From Rhipicephalus microplus (Eukaryota; Arthropoda; Arachnida; Ixodida; Ixodidae), in contig NC_134707.1 of NCBI RefSeq assembly GCF_043290135.1, positions 76,154,987 through 76,218,986 of the forward strand: DNA of 64,000 nt, written 5' to 3'. The notes below the pieces were generated by a model, which was not told the DNA's origin, made no database searches, and worked only from the letters and a program-made list of their open reading frames with translations. Each line of letters opens with the position of its first letter. The first letter of the stretch is position 1. Made by a program: the position numbers and the translations under genes. This document shows positions 12,165-23,699 of this stretch, piece after piece.

Positions 12165-12600
12165 ATCGGCAGACCTCATGTACAGTGGGAATCGATGATA
12201 TGCAAAGCATGAATGAGAAATATTGATATGTTACGTTAAAAGTAGCACAAAGTTACAAAGTGGAGGTAAATGATGCTGTACAAGACTTTCGTGTCATGAT
12301 TATCATGTTTTGCTGTGTCGTTTACCTGCGTCATCTATTCACATCACGTGACACCAAATTTAGTATATGTGGAGCTAGCGAAACGGCCTTGAGCCTGCTA
12401 TGAGTGTGGTATGTTGTCATGTTCTTGCATGACACGCGTATCAGGATTATCATGTTTGAAATGCGACATGTTGCATTTCGCGCCAATGCGTTACCCAGAC
12501 ATCCCTGCGTCTCCTTTTTTCGTGACGGAGGGATGCCAGACGCACTGAAATCATTAGAACTGAAAATCATGACATTCAATACATACATATCATGATTTTA
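12165..12600 (+). repeat. Copy of dispersed/tandem ~147-bp repeat family
   Basis: From CATGTACAGTGGGAATCGATGATATGC the sequence parallels 15785-16100. It includes CACGTGACACCAAATTTAGTATATGTGG and AGCTAGCGAAACGGCC, and then matches the 25.68-kb block (GCGACATGTTGCATTTCGCGCC, GTTACCCAGACA, TTTTTCGTGACGGAGGGA). The three copies define one family. Stop-ridden frames show it is non-coding. The ACCAAATTTGGT core seen in other copies is a 12-bp palindrome. Confidence 0.7.
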
Positions 12601-12708
12601 TTATTATGACTAATGAAATACGTTCCTTATACAGTCATGTTACGCCATACCAATTTCGTAACAATACCATTATCGAAACGGCCACGAGAGCTAAAAGTTG
12701 TAGGCGGC

Positions 12709-13073
<365 letters not shown>

Positions 13074-13188
13074 ACGCTAAAAATCACCAAAGTTTAATAA
13101 GAAATGCTTCGCTTTTAAAATAAACAGAAAGAGAGAAAAGCATAAGCAGAAAGATGGAAAGCCACCCAGTTTCACTCTTTTTTAGGTG

Positions 13189-13219
13189 TCCCAAGCCATA
13201 CTTTTAGTATGGCTTGGGA
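13189..13219. repeat. Perfect 12-bp inverted repeat
   Basis: TCCCAAGCCATA and TATGGCTTGGGA form perfect 12-bp arms around a 7-base loop (CTTTTAG). No gene end lies beside it, so a terminator or regulatory role cannot be claimed. It may be part of a small transposon or simply a local inverted duplication. Confidence 0.7.
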
Positions 13220-15190
13220 TAAGCTGCTTCCTTCGGAAACACCGCTAAAGAGGAAAGAAACCTCGAAAACAAAAGGCAGGTAAGCAAGAACGCGAATGCA
13301 GGTTCTGCCCAGGGTGCATGAACTGCGGGCTGTTGCTGCGCTTCACCGAAAAGGACGCGCACGCCTCATCGCCTGCCCTGACTGTTGAACTGGGACGAAA
13401 ATATAAAGTGATGCCACAGCCCGTAGTTTCATTCAGGTGGCTTAGTCAACTAGTATCAGCATAAGCAGAGGAGTTCTGTCACTGAATAATGTTTTGCATA
13501 GTACAACGTTGGGGCTGTGCTATCTTGTATCTTGAGATACACGATACTTTACTGATATACCATAAAGACAGACATTCATCTTGTGAAAAGAATCGCGATG
13601 CAGATACAAGATAGGCAAAGAGTACATGCGTTAGTATATAAAATACCTGCATCTTCAATACTGCCCTAGCCATGGGCGAACTGTTGACTTATTGACTTTT
13701 GGTGGACCTGTGGCATGCAATGGAGTATTTCGAATATGTCAGGCGCATGTTCCCCTAGGACATACAACTACTTGACACACCGAGACAACAGATGCCAACA
13801 TGCCGAGACCCCACTAACAGGCTTCAAAGCTGAAATTAAATACATGCATTCCCTTTCCTCTAAGGCACAAGCTTGTGGCGCCTGAGAAATGCAGTTCCAT
13901 AAAGGCATGCGCCGATTGCTGCTAATGTGAGGACGAGGCAAAGTAGATACATAAGGCGCTTGGCTGCCCCATTAGTGACTTTATTCTGCATTCATGATGC
14001 GAAAAGAAAAGAAAATGTAGCTGAAGGAAAATAAAGTTTTATTAGCACGTCAACAAGCTAAATTCGTACCTTAACGGTTATCTAAATGTACCACAAAACG
14101 AGCATTGCTCTGATGAAAGAGAACAGACCAACTAAAGTGTTCTCTCTTGGTGGCTTTGCTCAAAGTTTGATTTATAGCCACTCAATGTTCGCCTTTATAT
14201 GTGAACTCTGATATCGCTCGGTATTGCTTTCAACCACTATATACCATTATTTAAATTGAAAATGAAGCATCGATGGAAGGCCACTAAGTAGGACACCATG
14301 ATATGACTAAACTCATTGGTATTTGGCTTGGTTGAGTAACGTGGTATGTAGCTTTGTTAGAGAATATCATCAGGAACACCGAATACTCTCAGTAGAAACA
14401 CAAATCTTAATAGACATGAATGCACATGCTATTTCACACCATTCGGGAAAAACATGCAACTTTGGATGAAACGTTGGAGCTTCATACCTGGTATCATCAA
14501 GTAGTCTTCTTCGAGAGGGAATGTAAAAAACACGCTACAACTCGGGTCAGTGTACATGAGCTCCATTCTATTGTTTATTGCTGTTATATTACCAGTATCA
14601 TCTGCACAAACATGCACACAAAAAAGATTACAGCAACTCTCTCAATTTCACGTCCTGTCAGATAAAGACCAAAAAAAATCTTTCACTTTTTTTTATAATG
14701 TACTATTGCGGCTAGTGCGCGGCTAAAGGACAATGAGGAGGACGCAGCACGGCTTTGATCATCAACATGTTTCGTTCGGGTCTGTAGCGCTGCAGTCAAA
14801 ATTATTGATTACTGTAGAACTTGTAATGTAGGAAGCTAAGCGAGCACTTTGCTTTGAGAAAGTTGCAGACGAGTGTATAAAAAGTGTTTTTTTTTCTTTC
14901 TAGGCAAGCTAGTCAATTTTTTTTCATTACTGTTATTCGTATGTTGTGACGCATACTATGTAGTCTTCAGAATTTGCACTACAAAGCTGAAGCAAACTGG
15001 CTGTCGCGACTTCATACCATCCGTCAACATGGCCGCCCTACTTCGACGTTGCGGAAACATTCCTAGGCCGTGAAATAAATGTCAAACACCACATCAACGC
15101 TGACTGCCGCTTATCTCGGCGGATGCACCAGTATCGCGTAACCATTGCAGAACCTAAGTTCATAGCAGGCTATACTGACCATGGGCGCCA
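13220..15190. other. No gene recognised
   Basis: About 2 kb of mostly AT-rich sequence with only short frames. A cysteine-rich stretch near 13300-13340 (CRFCPGCMNCGL in one frame) is too short and isolated to call. No SINE, LINE or tRNA motif was found. Confidence 0.35.
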
Positions 15191-15262
<72 letters not shown>

Positions 15263-15317
15263 CATAATAATATTAATAATAATGATAATAATAATCATAA
15301 TAATATTAATAATAATG

Positions 15318-15409
<92 letters not shown>
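15191..15409. repeat. (AAT)n trinucleotide microsatellite
   Basis: About 219 bp of AAT/ATA repeats with a few internal variants (ATCATAATAATATTAAT occurs twice). The sequence immediately to the right, CCTTTATTAGCG, suggests that the repeat may have grown from the 3' tail of a minus-strand retroposon, since LINE tails of this kind end next to a reversed polyadenylation signal. Poly-isoleucine and poly-leucine frames through it are not genes. Confidence 0.95.
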
Positions 15410-15784
15410 CCTTTATTAGCGTTTCGAAAAAGCAGCACAAAAATGTCAAATTGGCCTACCAAAGTCTCATTGGGCTTGAAAGGCAGAGCCAACAGACAGC
15501 AGTTCACAAGACTGAATATATCTAAGAGCACATAGACGGAGTCATGTTTCTTTTCTTTTTTTGCGTATGTAAACCAAATAAAGACGTGCTTTTACGGCAG
15601 TGCAAGGCAAAATAAAACTGATACTAATACAACTAGCGACGTCTGGCCTGACATTCGACATGGATAAAAAACCGTTAAATTTTTGGTCGCGCAAAGAAGA
15701 GAAAAAAGAAAAAAAGAAGATGCAACACTTCACTTGACAGAACATTATAACGTCGTTTTAATGCGCGCATAATAAGTAGAGAGA
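15410..15784. other. No gene recognised; possible retroposon 3' end
   Basis: The first 120 bases (CTTTATTAGCGTTTCG onward) may be the reversed 3' untranslated end of a LINE or SINE whose tail is the adjacent (AAT)n. No ORF or motif supports a family. The rest is unremarkable. Confidence 0.3.
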
Positions 15785-16100
15785 AAAATTGGGAGATCCC
15801 ACGTACAGTGTAGATCGATGATATGCCAAGCACGAATGAGAAATGTTGAAATGTCACTTTAAAATCAGCACAAGGATACGAGGTAGAGGTAAATGATGCA
15901 ATACATGACTTCCATGTCATGGTTATCCTGTTTCGATGTGTGGTTTACCTTCGTCATTTATTCGCGTCACGTGATACCAAATTTAGTATATGTGGAGCTA
16001 GCGAAACGGCCACGAGCATGCTATGAGCGTTGTATGTTGTCATTATCTTGCTTACACACGTGTCAGATTTATCATGCTTGCACTAGTCAAATATTTTGCC
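15785..16100 (+). repeat. ~147-bp repeat family, part left of the Ty3 insertion
   Basis: The sequence CCCACGTACAGTGTAGATCGATGATATGCC through CACGTGATACCAAATTTAGTATATGTGG to CATGCTTGCACTAGTCAAATATTTTGCC is the same family as at 12.2 kb and 25.5-26.7 kb. In the consensus read from the tandem array, TTTGCACCAGTCACATA is followed by CTTCGTCATCCATTCACGTCAC. Here that continuation is missing and instead resumes at about 25462 (CGCCATTCATTGACGTCAC). The Ty3 element therefore interrupted one monomer. Confidence 0.7.
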
Positions 16101-16238
16101 AGTTACGGTGGTTTATTCAGGTACACAGCGACCAGGAAGATAGCAGCAGTAGCAGGCAAAGCGTAGCCAGCGAGCGAACAGCCGAGCGCGCCAGGCGATG
16201 GCGATGCGCTTCCGCACGTGTCCATCTTCTTCTTCACA
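16101..16238 (-). repeat. Ty3 3' LTR
   Basis: The sequence AGTTACGGTGGTTTATTCAGG through CATCTTCTTCTTCACA parallels 21088 onward (TGTTACGAGGGTTTATTCAGG) and 25428-25461. On the minus strand it starts TGTGAAGAAGAAG, right after a purine-rich stretch (CCGGGGATAA) that can serve as polypurine tract. At about 138 bp it is a short LTR. The canonical terminal TG at its far end is mutated here. Confidence 0.75.
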
Positions 16239-16278
16239 ATTATCCCCGGTTATTGTGAGAGGTAGCCATCCTGGCGAC

Positions 16279-17427
16279 CTAAAGGGAGGTCAGAGGGCCA
16301 TAATACGGCTTGAGACGGTTAAGGTGGACTGTTTCTCGCCCCCGACGACGAATGTCGGAAGATCGCGTAATGGGTTGTACCACATAATTAACAGGAGAGG
16401 TCGGCGCAACCACACGGTAGGGTCTGTGATACTTCGGAAGAAGCTTAGAAGAAAGGCCGGGAGCAGCAGGGGTGGGACCCAAAGCCACACGAGAGAGTGA
16501 AAGGGTCAGGAGAGTGTCGGAGTCGTGACGCTGTTTTTGGCGATGCTCTTGCTCGTGGGTGAAAGAACGGGCCAGTTGTCGGCATTTTTTCGGCGTGGTG
16601 AGCCACCGCAGACACAGGCTGGTAGTCCTCAACTTCTGGATGATATGGCGGAATCGTATCAATAGTGCTAGTGGGTTCACGGCCGTATAGCAAGAAGAAT
16701 GGTGAAAATCCGGTGGTGGCTTGGGAGGCGGTGTTGTAGGCGAATGTGACAAACGGAAGAACAAGATCCCAATTGCAGTGGTCTGACGCAACGTATATCG
16801 ACAACAAGTAATCCAGAGTTCGGTTAAATCGTTCCGTTGATCTGTTTCTCTGTGGGTAATATGCAGTAGTGGTGCGGTGAATAATTCTGCATTCGGATAG
16901 GAGGGATTGCACTACGTCTGAGAGAAATAGGCGGCCGCGATCACTGAGCAGTTCACGAGGGGCACCATGGCGGAAAACAAAGTTGCGTAGAATAAACAAG
17001 GAAACGTCCTTGGCTGTTGCAGCAGGTAATGCAGCGCTTTCAGCGTATCTTGTCAAGTGATCCACGGCCACGACAATCCAGCGGTTGCCAGCGCCACTGC
17101 ATGAGAGAGGCCCGTACAAGTCAATGCCGACGCGATCAAAGGATGGTCTGTGCAGCGAAGCGGCTGGAGAGGTGCTGTGGAGAGGTCCGGGACTGGTTTG
17201 CATCGTTGACAGGCGAGGCATGAGCGGACGGTATTTGCAGACGAAGCTGTACATTCCGCGTCAATAACAGCGTAGGCGAAAGCTCGTGTACGTCTTAAAC
17301 ACGCCACCGTGGCCACACTGAAGGTCATTGTGGAAAGCGCAGCAGAGATCGCGACGAAGATGGCCGGGCACGACCAATAACCATATGCGGCCATCGTTTT
17401 GGTAGTTACGGCGGTATAAAAGGCCAT
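16279..17427 (-). pseudogene. Ty3 integrase remnant
   Basis: On the minus strand a zinc-binding module is split over frames: an H-rich part near 17310-17350 and SCLACQRCKPVPD near 17220. Next come VGIDLYGPL with the first catalytic Asp (about 17120), LLSDRGRLFLS with the second Asp (about 16940) and NRSTERFNRTLDYLL with the catalytic Glu (about 16840). AYNTASQATTGFSPFFLLYGREP is typical of Ty3 integrases. A further frameshift near 16600 moves the C-terminal part (YHRPYRV...HLNRLKPYYGPL) into another frame. The catalytic triad is intact, but the frame is broken several times. Confidence 0.86.
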
Positions 17428-17474
17428 CGCGGATAGCGTAATGCTGCACTTGGCGGCGTAGCGATCGTGGCACC

Positions 17475-17490
17475 GGGGGGGGGGGGGGGG
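17475..17490. repeat. G16 homopolymer inside Ty3 pol
   Basis: Sixteen consecutive G residues lie between the RNase H and integrase coding parts. On the minus strand they encode a short polyproline run. Slippage here is a simple explanation for the nearby frameshift. The length may also be unreliable in the assembly. Confidence 0.8.
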
Positions 17491-17534
17491 TCAGGGGGCT
17501 TGACAAAAAGTTTAGAATTGTGGCGATCCAAGAG

Positions 17535-19826
17535 TCATTTCGTTGCTCCGAGAATGTCCAAGATGTCGAGTGGCGAAATATTGTGACTGTGACTAGATGC
17601 GCTGGCGTCTGAAATGAGTGGGAAGCGTGACAGGGCGTCAGCATCAGAGTGTTGTTGGCCAGAACGATATACGACACGGATGTTGTATTCCTGGAGTCGG
17701 AGGGCCCACCTAGCAAGGCGACCTGACGGGTTCTTGAGGTTTGACAACCTTCACAGAGCGTGGTGGTCTGTTACGACGTCAAAAGGACGACCGTAAAGAT
17801 AGGGGTGAAATTTCTGTAGAGCCCATTTGATGGCCAGGCACTCTTTTTCAGTTACGGTGTAATTGGTCTCGGGTTTCGTGAGTGCACGACTGGCATATGC
17901 AACCACGTATTCAGCGTTGGCATCGTCACGTTGTGCGAGCACAGCACCAAGGCCGACACCTCTAGCATCAGTGTGAATTTCTGTGCGTGCGCTCGGAGCG
18001 AAGTGACGCAAAATTGGTGGAGACGTAAGCAGGCGTCGATGTGTCGTAAACGCATCGTCACAAGCTTCTGACCAGGTAGCTAGTTCCTTTTCGCCTTGTA
18101 GGAGTGCATTGAGAGGTGCGATGACAGTAGCAAAATTACGAATGAAGCACCGAAAATAGGAGCATAGGCCAATGACGGTCCGCAGTGCTTTCAGATTAGT
18201 AAGTTTCGGGAACTGAGATACGGCTCGAAGTTTAACAGGATTGGGAAGAATGCCTCCTTTGGAGACGACGTGGCCTAATATACTTAGTTTTCTAGCGGCA
18301 AATAGGCACTTTTTTAAGCTAAGCTGGAGACCGGCACTTCGGACACAGATCAAAACTTGATGCAACCGTTGTAGATGGGTCGGGAAACCTGGCGCAAAGA
18401 CGACAATATCATCCAAATAGCGGAGGCAAGTGTGCCACTTAAAGCCGCGTAAGGTGCCATCCATAATGCGTTCAAAGGTGGCGGGCGCGTTACGGAGAGC
18501 GAATGGCATTACAGTGAACTCGTATAATCCATCTGGTGTTACAATCACGGTTATCGAGCGGTCAGTCTCAGACATGGGCACTTGCAAGTAGACATAGCGG
18601 AGATCCAAGGAAGAAAAGAACTCCGTTCCTTGCAAGCAGTCGAGTGCGTCATCAATTCGTGGCAACGGTTACACATCCTTTCGGGTAATCTTGTCAAGCC
18701 GGCGATAATCAACGCAAAATCGTATTGTGCCATCTTTCTTCCGAACAAGGACGACGGGTGATGCCCAAAAACTGTTGGAAGGTTGAATGACACCGCGTTT
18801 AAGCATGTCATTCACCTGGTCATCGATAAGGCGCCTTTCACTAGCCGATACTCGGTAAGGACGCTGTCGAATGGGCGCATGGCTTCCGGTGTCGATAGTA
18901 TGCGAAACAGTCGTTGTGTGGCCGAGTGCCCTTGCTTGGCCGTCAAAAGAGGAAGAGAAATCGTCGAGCAAGCGAAGAAGTTGGTCTGTTTGTGTTGTCG
19001 TAAGGCCGCTGGCTATAGCTGGTGTGAAAGATCGTGGTAGTGGCCGAGGAGTTGATGTCTCGAGAGTGGCCATATCAGTTGGGTCATCCATAGTGCCGAA
19101 CATCGAAGATGACGCCAGCGGCTCGGCTTTGCCGAGGGTTTCCCGGCGTCGCAAAGTTGGATTGGATTGGCGATGCGATGGATTGGTGATGTGCATGACA
19201 GAGGCGCCTGAATGAAACTCGAGAACGGCAAATGGCAACGGCAGTGATCGGCGGTGAACTAGAAGTGCAGACGGTGCGAAAAGCACTGAGCCGGTGTCTT
19301 CAGAGTCACAAGAGATGGAGACAACAACGGTAGACTGGGCAGGCACAATGGTGTCGTCACAGACTGTGATTTTGCGACATATGTCCTTGTCACTGATGAC
19401 ATCTGTTGAAAATGGGAATAACTCGAGTTCAGCGCGGGCGCAATTGATGATGGCGCGATATGTAGATAGGAAATCCCACCCTAATATGACGTCGTGAGAA
19501 CAAGATAGCCGCACAATGAGTTCGATCACATAAAGAACATCCTGGATGACGACACGGGCTGTGCAGGCACCGGATGGCTTGGCGTGCTGCGCGTTGGCTG
19601 TACGAAGAGATAGTCCAGAAACAGGCGTCGTGATTTTTCCGATATGGTGGCAAATGCGGGCATCAATTGCTGAAAGGGCAGTGCCGGTGTCGACAAGAGC
19701 TAGCGTCCATGTTCCTTCTGTAACGTTTCGGAGAGAAATTTGAAGTCTCATGAATTTCGCCGGAACCGCAGTTCTCACCTCCTGAACTGCACTACTTAGT
19801 TTTCCTCGCGCACAGGGCTCCGCCAT
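17535..19826 (-). pseudogene. Ty3 protease, reverse transcriptase and RNase H remnant
   Basis: The frame opens at about 19826, overlapping the end of gag in another frame, as in elements that use frameshifting. The protease has ALVDTGTALSAID (about 19690) and HDVILGWDFL. The RT has [29 protein letters not shown] and the catalytic [12 protein letters not shown] (about 18410). RNase H has [18 protein letters not shown] and [15 protein letters not shown], then [11 protein letters not shown] at 18669-18671 and TGA at 17751-17753 interrupt the frame, and [16 protein letters not shown] sequence continues to 17535 (ADALSRFPL). Family motifs are clear and active sites are mostly intact; two nonsense changes inactivate it. 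Confidence 0.9.
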
Positions 19827-21051
19827 TGGTGCATGGGGGAAAGGGAGCGGCGGCGAGGAGAACGTGGGCAGCGAGAGGAGGGTGGGGTCCGAGAGGTAGG
19901 GTCAGATTCGTAGTCGTCTGAATAACTGCGGCGGGGTGGACGTGGCGCATACGTGACCCATGGTGGACGCACACTGTTGGAGATAGGTGGTGTACGAAAT
20001 CGACAGTAACGGGCCACATGTCCAACAAGGCCACAATGAAAACAAATGGGACGGTTGTCTTGCGTGCGCCAAGGGTTGTCTGCTCGTGCGTACTGTACGA
20101 CTGGGCGGGCGGGCGACGATACTGGCGGGCGAATAGGCGGACTACGAGGGCTGTAACCTTGCATCACAGGCCTGGAAGCGACTGCGGCATCCGTCAGGGG
20201 AGCAGCAGTCGGAGCCTGATGGAGCAAAGGCGAGGCCTCTTCGGCTACCTGGTCCCTGATGATGTTTTGGAGAGGAGGTGCCACCAGGGAATTCTACTGG
20301 TCGTGAACAAGCGGCATCAGCGAAAGCTGGCGAGTGACCTCTGCACGAACGAAATTCTTAATCTGTTGCAGCAGAGATGAGTTGTCAGGAGCAACAGCCA
20401 ATCCCGACATTGAAGTCGCCTGTGGATAAGAGCGGCGCGTGGCTGTGCGTTGTTTGCGCAGCTCATCAAAACTTTGGAAAAGACTCACAAGTTCAGACAC
20501 TGTGGACGGGTTCTTTGCCAGCAGCATCTGAAAGGCGTCGTCTTCAATCCCTTTCAAGATATGCCTGATCTTATCGGCATCGGCCATTGCGACATCAATG
20601 CGGTTGCACAGGTCGACAACGTCTTCAATGTAGCTTGTGAATGTTTCACCATTCTGCTGCGCGCGGCCACGCAACCGTTGCTCGGATCGAAGCTTGCGAA
20701 CGGCGGGGCGCCCGACTACTTCCGTCACGAGCGTTTTAAAAGCCGCCCAGGTCAAGAAGTCGCGTTGGTGGTTCCGATGCCACACGCTGGCGACGCCACT
20801 CAAATAAATGACACGTAGATGAGCTTCGCAGCGTCATCCCAGCGGTTGATCACGCTTACCCGTTCGTATTCGGCGAGCCAATCTTCGACATCCTCCTCTT
20901 CTGTACCGCTGAAGACAGGTGGGTTGCGTTGACACGATGGGCCAGGGCAGTCCAATGTGGGCACCAGGTCTGCAAGTTGTTGCTGTGGTTGATTTTGTAC
21001 TTCATCCAGCATTGCAGAATTGCAGAGGCTGGCTTGAGTTTCCGGCTGCAA
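19796..21051 (-). pseudogene. Ty3 gag remnant with CCHC knuckle
   Basis: Three pieces align on the minus strand. 21051-20800 holds the N-terminus and PPVFSGTEEEDVEDWLAEYE. 20803-20294 is the capsid-like part (VASVWHRNHQ, TWAAFKTLVTEVVGRP, RLRGRAQQNGETFTSYIEDVV), and a one-base shift near 20803 separates it from the first. 20284-19796 is arginine/proline-rich with one knuckle, CFHCGLVGHVARYC (about 20035-20080). A stop at 20294-20296 separates the last two. The product would be the structural Gag protein with nucleic-acid binding at the C-terminus. Confidence 0.85.
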
Positions 21052-21087
21052 AGTTCCAGGTTGGTGCGACCCAGCAGCTCCACTACT

Positions 21088-21196
21088 TGTTACGAGGGTT
21101 TATTCAGGTACACAGCGACCAGGAATATAGCAGCAGCAGCAGCAGTAGCAGGCAAAGCATAGCATGCGAGCGAACAACCGAGCCAGGCGATGGCAA
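21088..21196 (-). repeat. Ty3 5' LTR, part left of LINE B
   Basis: TGTTACGAGGGTTTATTCAGGTACACAGCGACC and CGAGCCAGGCGATGGCAA match the left LTR. The remaining end of this LTR (CGTGCTTCCGCATGTGTTCCTC...CTCACA) is at 25428-25461, on the other side of LINE B. The minus-strand leader TAGTGGAGCTGCTGGGTCGCACC follows directly and is the expected place of the primer-binding site, although I could not name the tRNA. Confidence 0.75.
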
Positions 21197-21420
21197 TGTC
21201 TTGTCTTGTCTTGTCTCCTAGGAGATCTTGGCTCATACCCACATGGGGGATTGGCCACACTGTACCTCATAATAGATCATTTTTTACAACGCTTGCTAAA
21301 AAAATAAAAACAAATTAGGAACAATAATATTGTTCCTTTAGAAAAACTTGAAAAATTGCAGAAGAATTCGATAAACCAGAATATATAAAACAAATTAACA
21401 AGAATGAGGAAAAGGGAGAA

Positions 21421-23658
21421 TTGGATTGGATTGGATAAACTTTTATTTGGTCCTCCAAAACACAGATCACTGTGTTGCGGGCAGCTCCCACGTGGGGACT
21501 GAGATGCCAAGCTCCTCAGCCGCCTCGCGGGCTTGGTGGACAGCCCAGAGCTGATCTGCCAAGGACGAGCTGCGGATTGCCACCTCCCATCTGGCAGAGG
21601 TGATGTGTGATAAATGAGCGAATTTGGTGCACTGCCAGAGCATGTGTTCTAATGAAGCTATTTCCCCACAATGTGGACAAAGATTACTTGGGTATAGGTC
21701 AGGGTACATGATGTGTAACATTTTCAAAGTAGGGTACATCCACGTTTGCAAAAGCCTTAATGTAAGTGCTTGGGGCCGGGTTAGATTTTTGTGAGGTGGA
21801 GGGAAAATCCTTCTAGACAGGTAGAAATGTTTAGTGAGCTCGTTATATGTTGTAAGAATTTCCCGGTTATCCCCTTTACCGGTAGAACGCATTCCCGGGG
21901 AGGCGCGGTTGGAGAGTTCTCGCGCCGCCTCGTGTGCTGCTTTGTTGAGATTGGGAGGGGAATCGTTGATTTGTCCAAGGTGAGCTGGGAACCAACTCAG
22001 AAGATGATGTGTTATGTTCTTGCCTTGCAGTATTTTCGTCGTTTGTTCACAGACCGTCCCCTTGGCGAACGCCCATAGTGCTGCCATGGAATCACTGTAG
22101 ACGACTTCAATGTTATCCATCTTGAGTGCTAAGGCGATGGCCACTTGTTCCGCAATGATTGGGTCTTTCGTCCTGACCGTCGCTGAGTTGACGACATGGC
22201 CAGCCCCATCGACTACCACTGCCACAAACGCTTTCCCATTGGCGTAGGAAGCCGCGTCAACAAATACGACCCCTCGTTCCTCGTTTGAGACTTGACGAAG
22301 TATAGTCCTGGTCCTCGCTACTCTTCTTCCGACGTTGTGTTCTGGATGCATGTTTCTCGGTATAGGAGATACCGTGATAGTCTCCCTGATGTTGTCAGGG
22401 ATATCATTGTAATTGCGTCTGATTGCTATTGGGTGTTGGCCCAGCTCCTGCAGGATCATTCTCCCCGACCTTGTAGTGGATAACCTTGCAAACTGTGCTC
22501 TCTCTTGGGCTTCTGCTATTTCTTCGAGCGTGTTGTGTATGCCAAGCTCAAGCAGACACTCGGTGCTGGTATGTATGGGTAGGCCCAGGACCTTCTTGAT
22601 AACTTTCCTGAGGAGCACATTCAGTGTCTCGGACTCTGCTCTTGACCAGTTGTGCATTGCTGCCTCGTATGTGAAGTGACTTACAACAAACGCATGCATC
22701 AACCTGATGAGGTTGTCTTCCTTGATCCCATTTCTTTTGTTGGCCACTCTGCGTATGAGGTGCACCGCACTGTCTGTTTTCCGAGTTAACTTGGCTATAG
22801 ATTTGCTGTTGGCGCTGGTAGACTCTATCAGCATTCCCAAGACTTTGATGGAGTCGACCCTCTGGATGGCATCCCCTTGATTTGAACGGAGATGGATGTC
22901 TAACTGGTTTAACGGCTTCCATCCCCTGGGCTTCGGTCCCCGGCGTGCAGTCCGATAAAGCAAAAGTTCTGACTTACTCGAGGAGCACTTGAGCCCGGAA
23001 GGGCGAAGGTAGTTTTCTACGGTGTCAATCGCCTCTTGCAGAGCGCTCTCAATCTGCCCCTCGCTTCCACCTGTGCACCAGATGGTAATGTCATCTGCGT
23101 AGATGCTGTGCTTCAATCCTTCAATGCTCGATAATTTCTTTGACAGTCCAATCATGGCAATGTTGAACAGCATTGGTGAAATCACTGCCCCTTGTGGCGT
23201 GCCCCTTGCTTCTAGTTCGATTGCTGCGGTCTCGATATCTGCAATCTTCATCACGGCTTTCCGATCTGTAAGAAAGGACCATACGTAGTCATAGAAGGCT
23301 TTCCCTAGACCAAGCTTGGAAATTGCTTCGAGTATGAATGAGTGGAGGAAGTTGTCAAACGCTTTTTCTAGATCTAGGCACAGAATGGCTCTCACGTCTC
23401 TGGTTTCATTGTCAATGACCTCGTGTTTGATAAGCTTCGATGCATCTTGTGTGGATAGCCCTGCCCTGAATCCAACCATATTGTGTGTATATATGTTGTT
23501 ATCTTCCAAGTACTTGTTTATCCTGTGCAGTATGGCATGTTCTGCGACCTTGCCGATACATGATGTCAAGGATATTGGCCTCATGTTGTCCAAGTTAGGG
23601 GGCTTTCCTGGCTTATGAATAAGGATCGTGCTTGCCAGCTTCCACTGCTCTGGCACCC
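21421..23658 (-). mobile_element. LINE A: young 5'-truncated LINE inserted into LINE B
   Basis: A perfect 15-bp duplication, GAGGAAAAGGGAGAA, flanks it (21406-21420 and 23659-23673). The minus-strand 3' end reads GACCAAATAAAAGTTTATCCAATCCAATCCAATTCT: a polyadenylation-like signal followed by (CCAAT)n, as expected for target-primed reverse transcription. The coding part has no stop, so it is the youngest member of the nested stack. The 5' truncation removes the endonuclease and the start of the RT. Confidence 0.9.
21467..23658 (-). CDS. LINE A ORF2 fragment: RT and RNase H, uninterrupted
   Basis: About 730 codons stay open from VPEQWKLASTILIHKPGKP at the 5' junction to the stop at 21467-21469. 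The RT shows RPISLTSCIGKVAEH, GFRAGLSTQDA, LCLDLEKAFDN, ARGTPQGAVISPMLFNIAM and the catalytic IYADDITIW. RNase H shows VVFVDAASYANGKAFVAVV, VVYSDSMAALWAFAKG and SWFPAHLGQ. A terminal CPHCGEIASLEHMLWQC zinc motif follows. No native start codon is present. The upstream Met at 23845 lies in LINE B sequence, so the longer 792-codon frame is an insertion chimera. The element can no longer move on its own without its endonuclease. Confidence 0.88.
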
Positions 23659-23699
23659 GAGGAAAAGGGAGAAAGAATTGGATATATCTGGCAGTACCA

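Noticed and set aside
15123..15531. Poly-isoleucine and poly-leucine open frames
   Set aside because: They are translations of the (AAT)n microsatellite.
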